34,166 nt of DNA from a virus: the IMG/VR virus record IMGVR_UViG_3300027763_000144, positions 1-34,166 of that record. One strand, written 5' to 3'. Shown piece after piece: positions 34,159-34,166 of this stretch. Numbering within the stretch: the first letter of the stretch is position 1; each line of letters opens with the position of its first letter. The notes beneath the pieces are model-generated. The model searched no databases. It was given only the letters and a program-made list of their open reading frames with translations, and was not told the origin of the DNA. A program made the translations under genes and the position numbers.

Positions 34159-34166
34159 TACGGAAA

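Overview
The window is a block of the late, structural genome of a tailed bacteriophage (Caudoviricetes). Every credible gene lies on the minus strand, so transcription runs from high to low coordinates. The DNA is AT-rich and almost fully coding, with many junctions where a stop codon touches or overlaps the next start. The gene order (tape measure, distal-tail-type protein, hub-type protein, lambda J-type tail-tip protein, fibres, tail-fibre chaperone, lysis genes) and the absence of recognisable contractile-baseplate genes suggest a long non-contractile tail. A glycoside hydrolase 19 endolysin followed by a small two-helix membrane protein of inner-spanin type suggests a Gram-negative host. 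Several fibre modules resemble those I know from marine and freshwater phages, so an aquatic bacterium is the best guess. The host cannot be named from the sequence.

Layout in transcription order. Unit 1 starts at promoter P1 (34130-34158). It carries a 2,397-residue tape measure protein, a perfect hairpin, a 272-residue tail protein, a 506-residue hub-like protein and a 1,369-residue J-like tail-tip protein, and ends at a hairpin (20322-20352). Unit 2 starts at promoter P3 (20300-20328). It carries a 1,359-residue beta-helix protein with a remarkable two-by-two helical repeat array, a 177-residue small virion-type protein, a 1,119-residue protein with fibronectin-III-like modules and a lectin-like C-terminus, a fibre-assembly-like protein, a heme-oxygenase-like protein, and a 49-codon gene that ends just before a clear intrinsic terminator (11126-11155). 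Unit 3 starts at a consensus promoter P2 (11095-11123). It carries a membrane-anchored coiled-coil protein, a beta-rich tail protein, a 1,201-residue collagen-like fibre, a 120-residue small protein, a 228-residue glycine-rich protein, a 1,376-residue LamG/Calx-beta adhesin, a tail-fibre assembly chaperone, the endolysin and the start of a spanin-like gene that runs off the left edge.

Most of this region is a host-recognition and adsorption apparatus. Five consecutive large products each exceed 1,100 residues and use different folds: jelly-roll modules, beta-helix, Fn3 with a lectin-like tip, collagen, and LamG with Calx-beta. Small proteins between them look like connectors or assembly factors. 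All three promoters share an extended -10 (TGnTATAAT) and a 17-base spacer, which points to host sigma-70 RNA polymerase.

The least expected items are the heme-oxygenase-like gene inside the tail cluster, the A-B-A-B higher-order repeat in the 1,359-residue protein, a 100-base exact in-frame repeat inside the collagen-like gene, and a small lipobox-bearing reading frame before the mid-cluster terminator. There are no tRNAs, CRISPR arrays, insertion sequences, integrases or replication genes, and no non-coding stretch exceeds about 180 bases.
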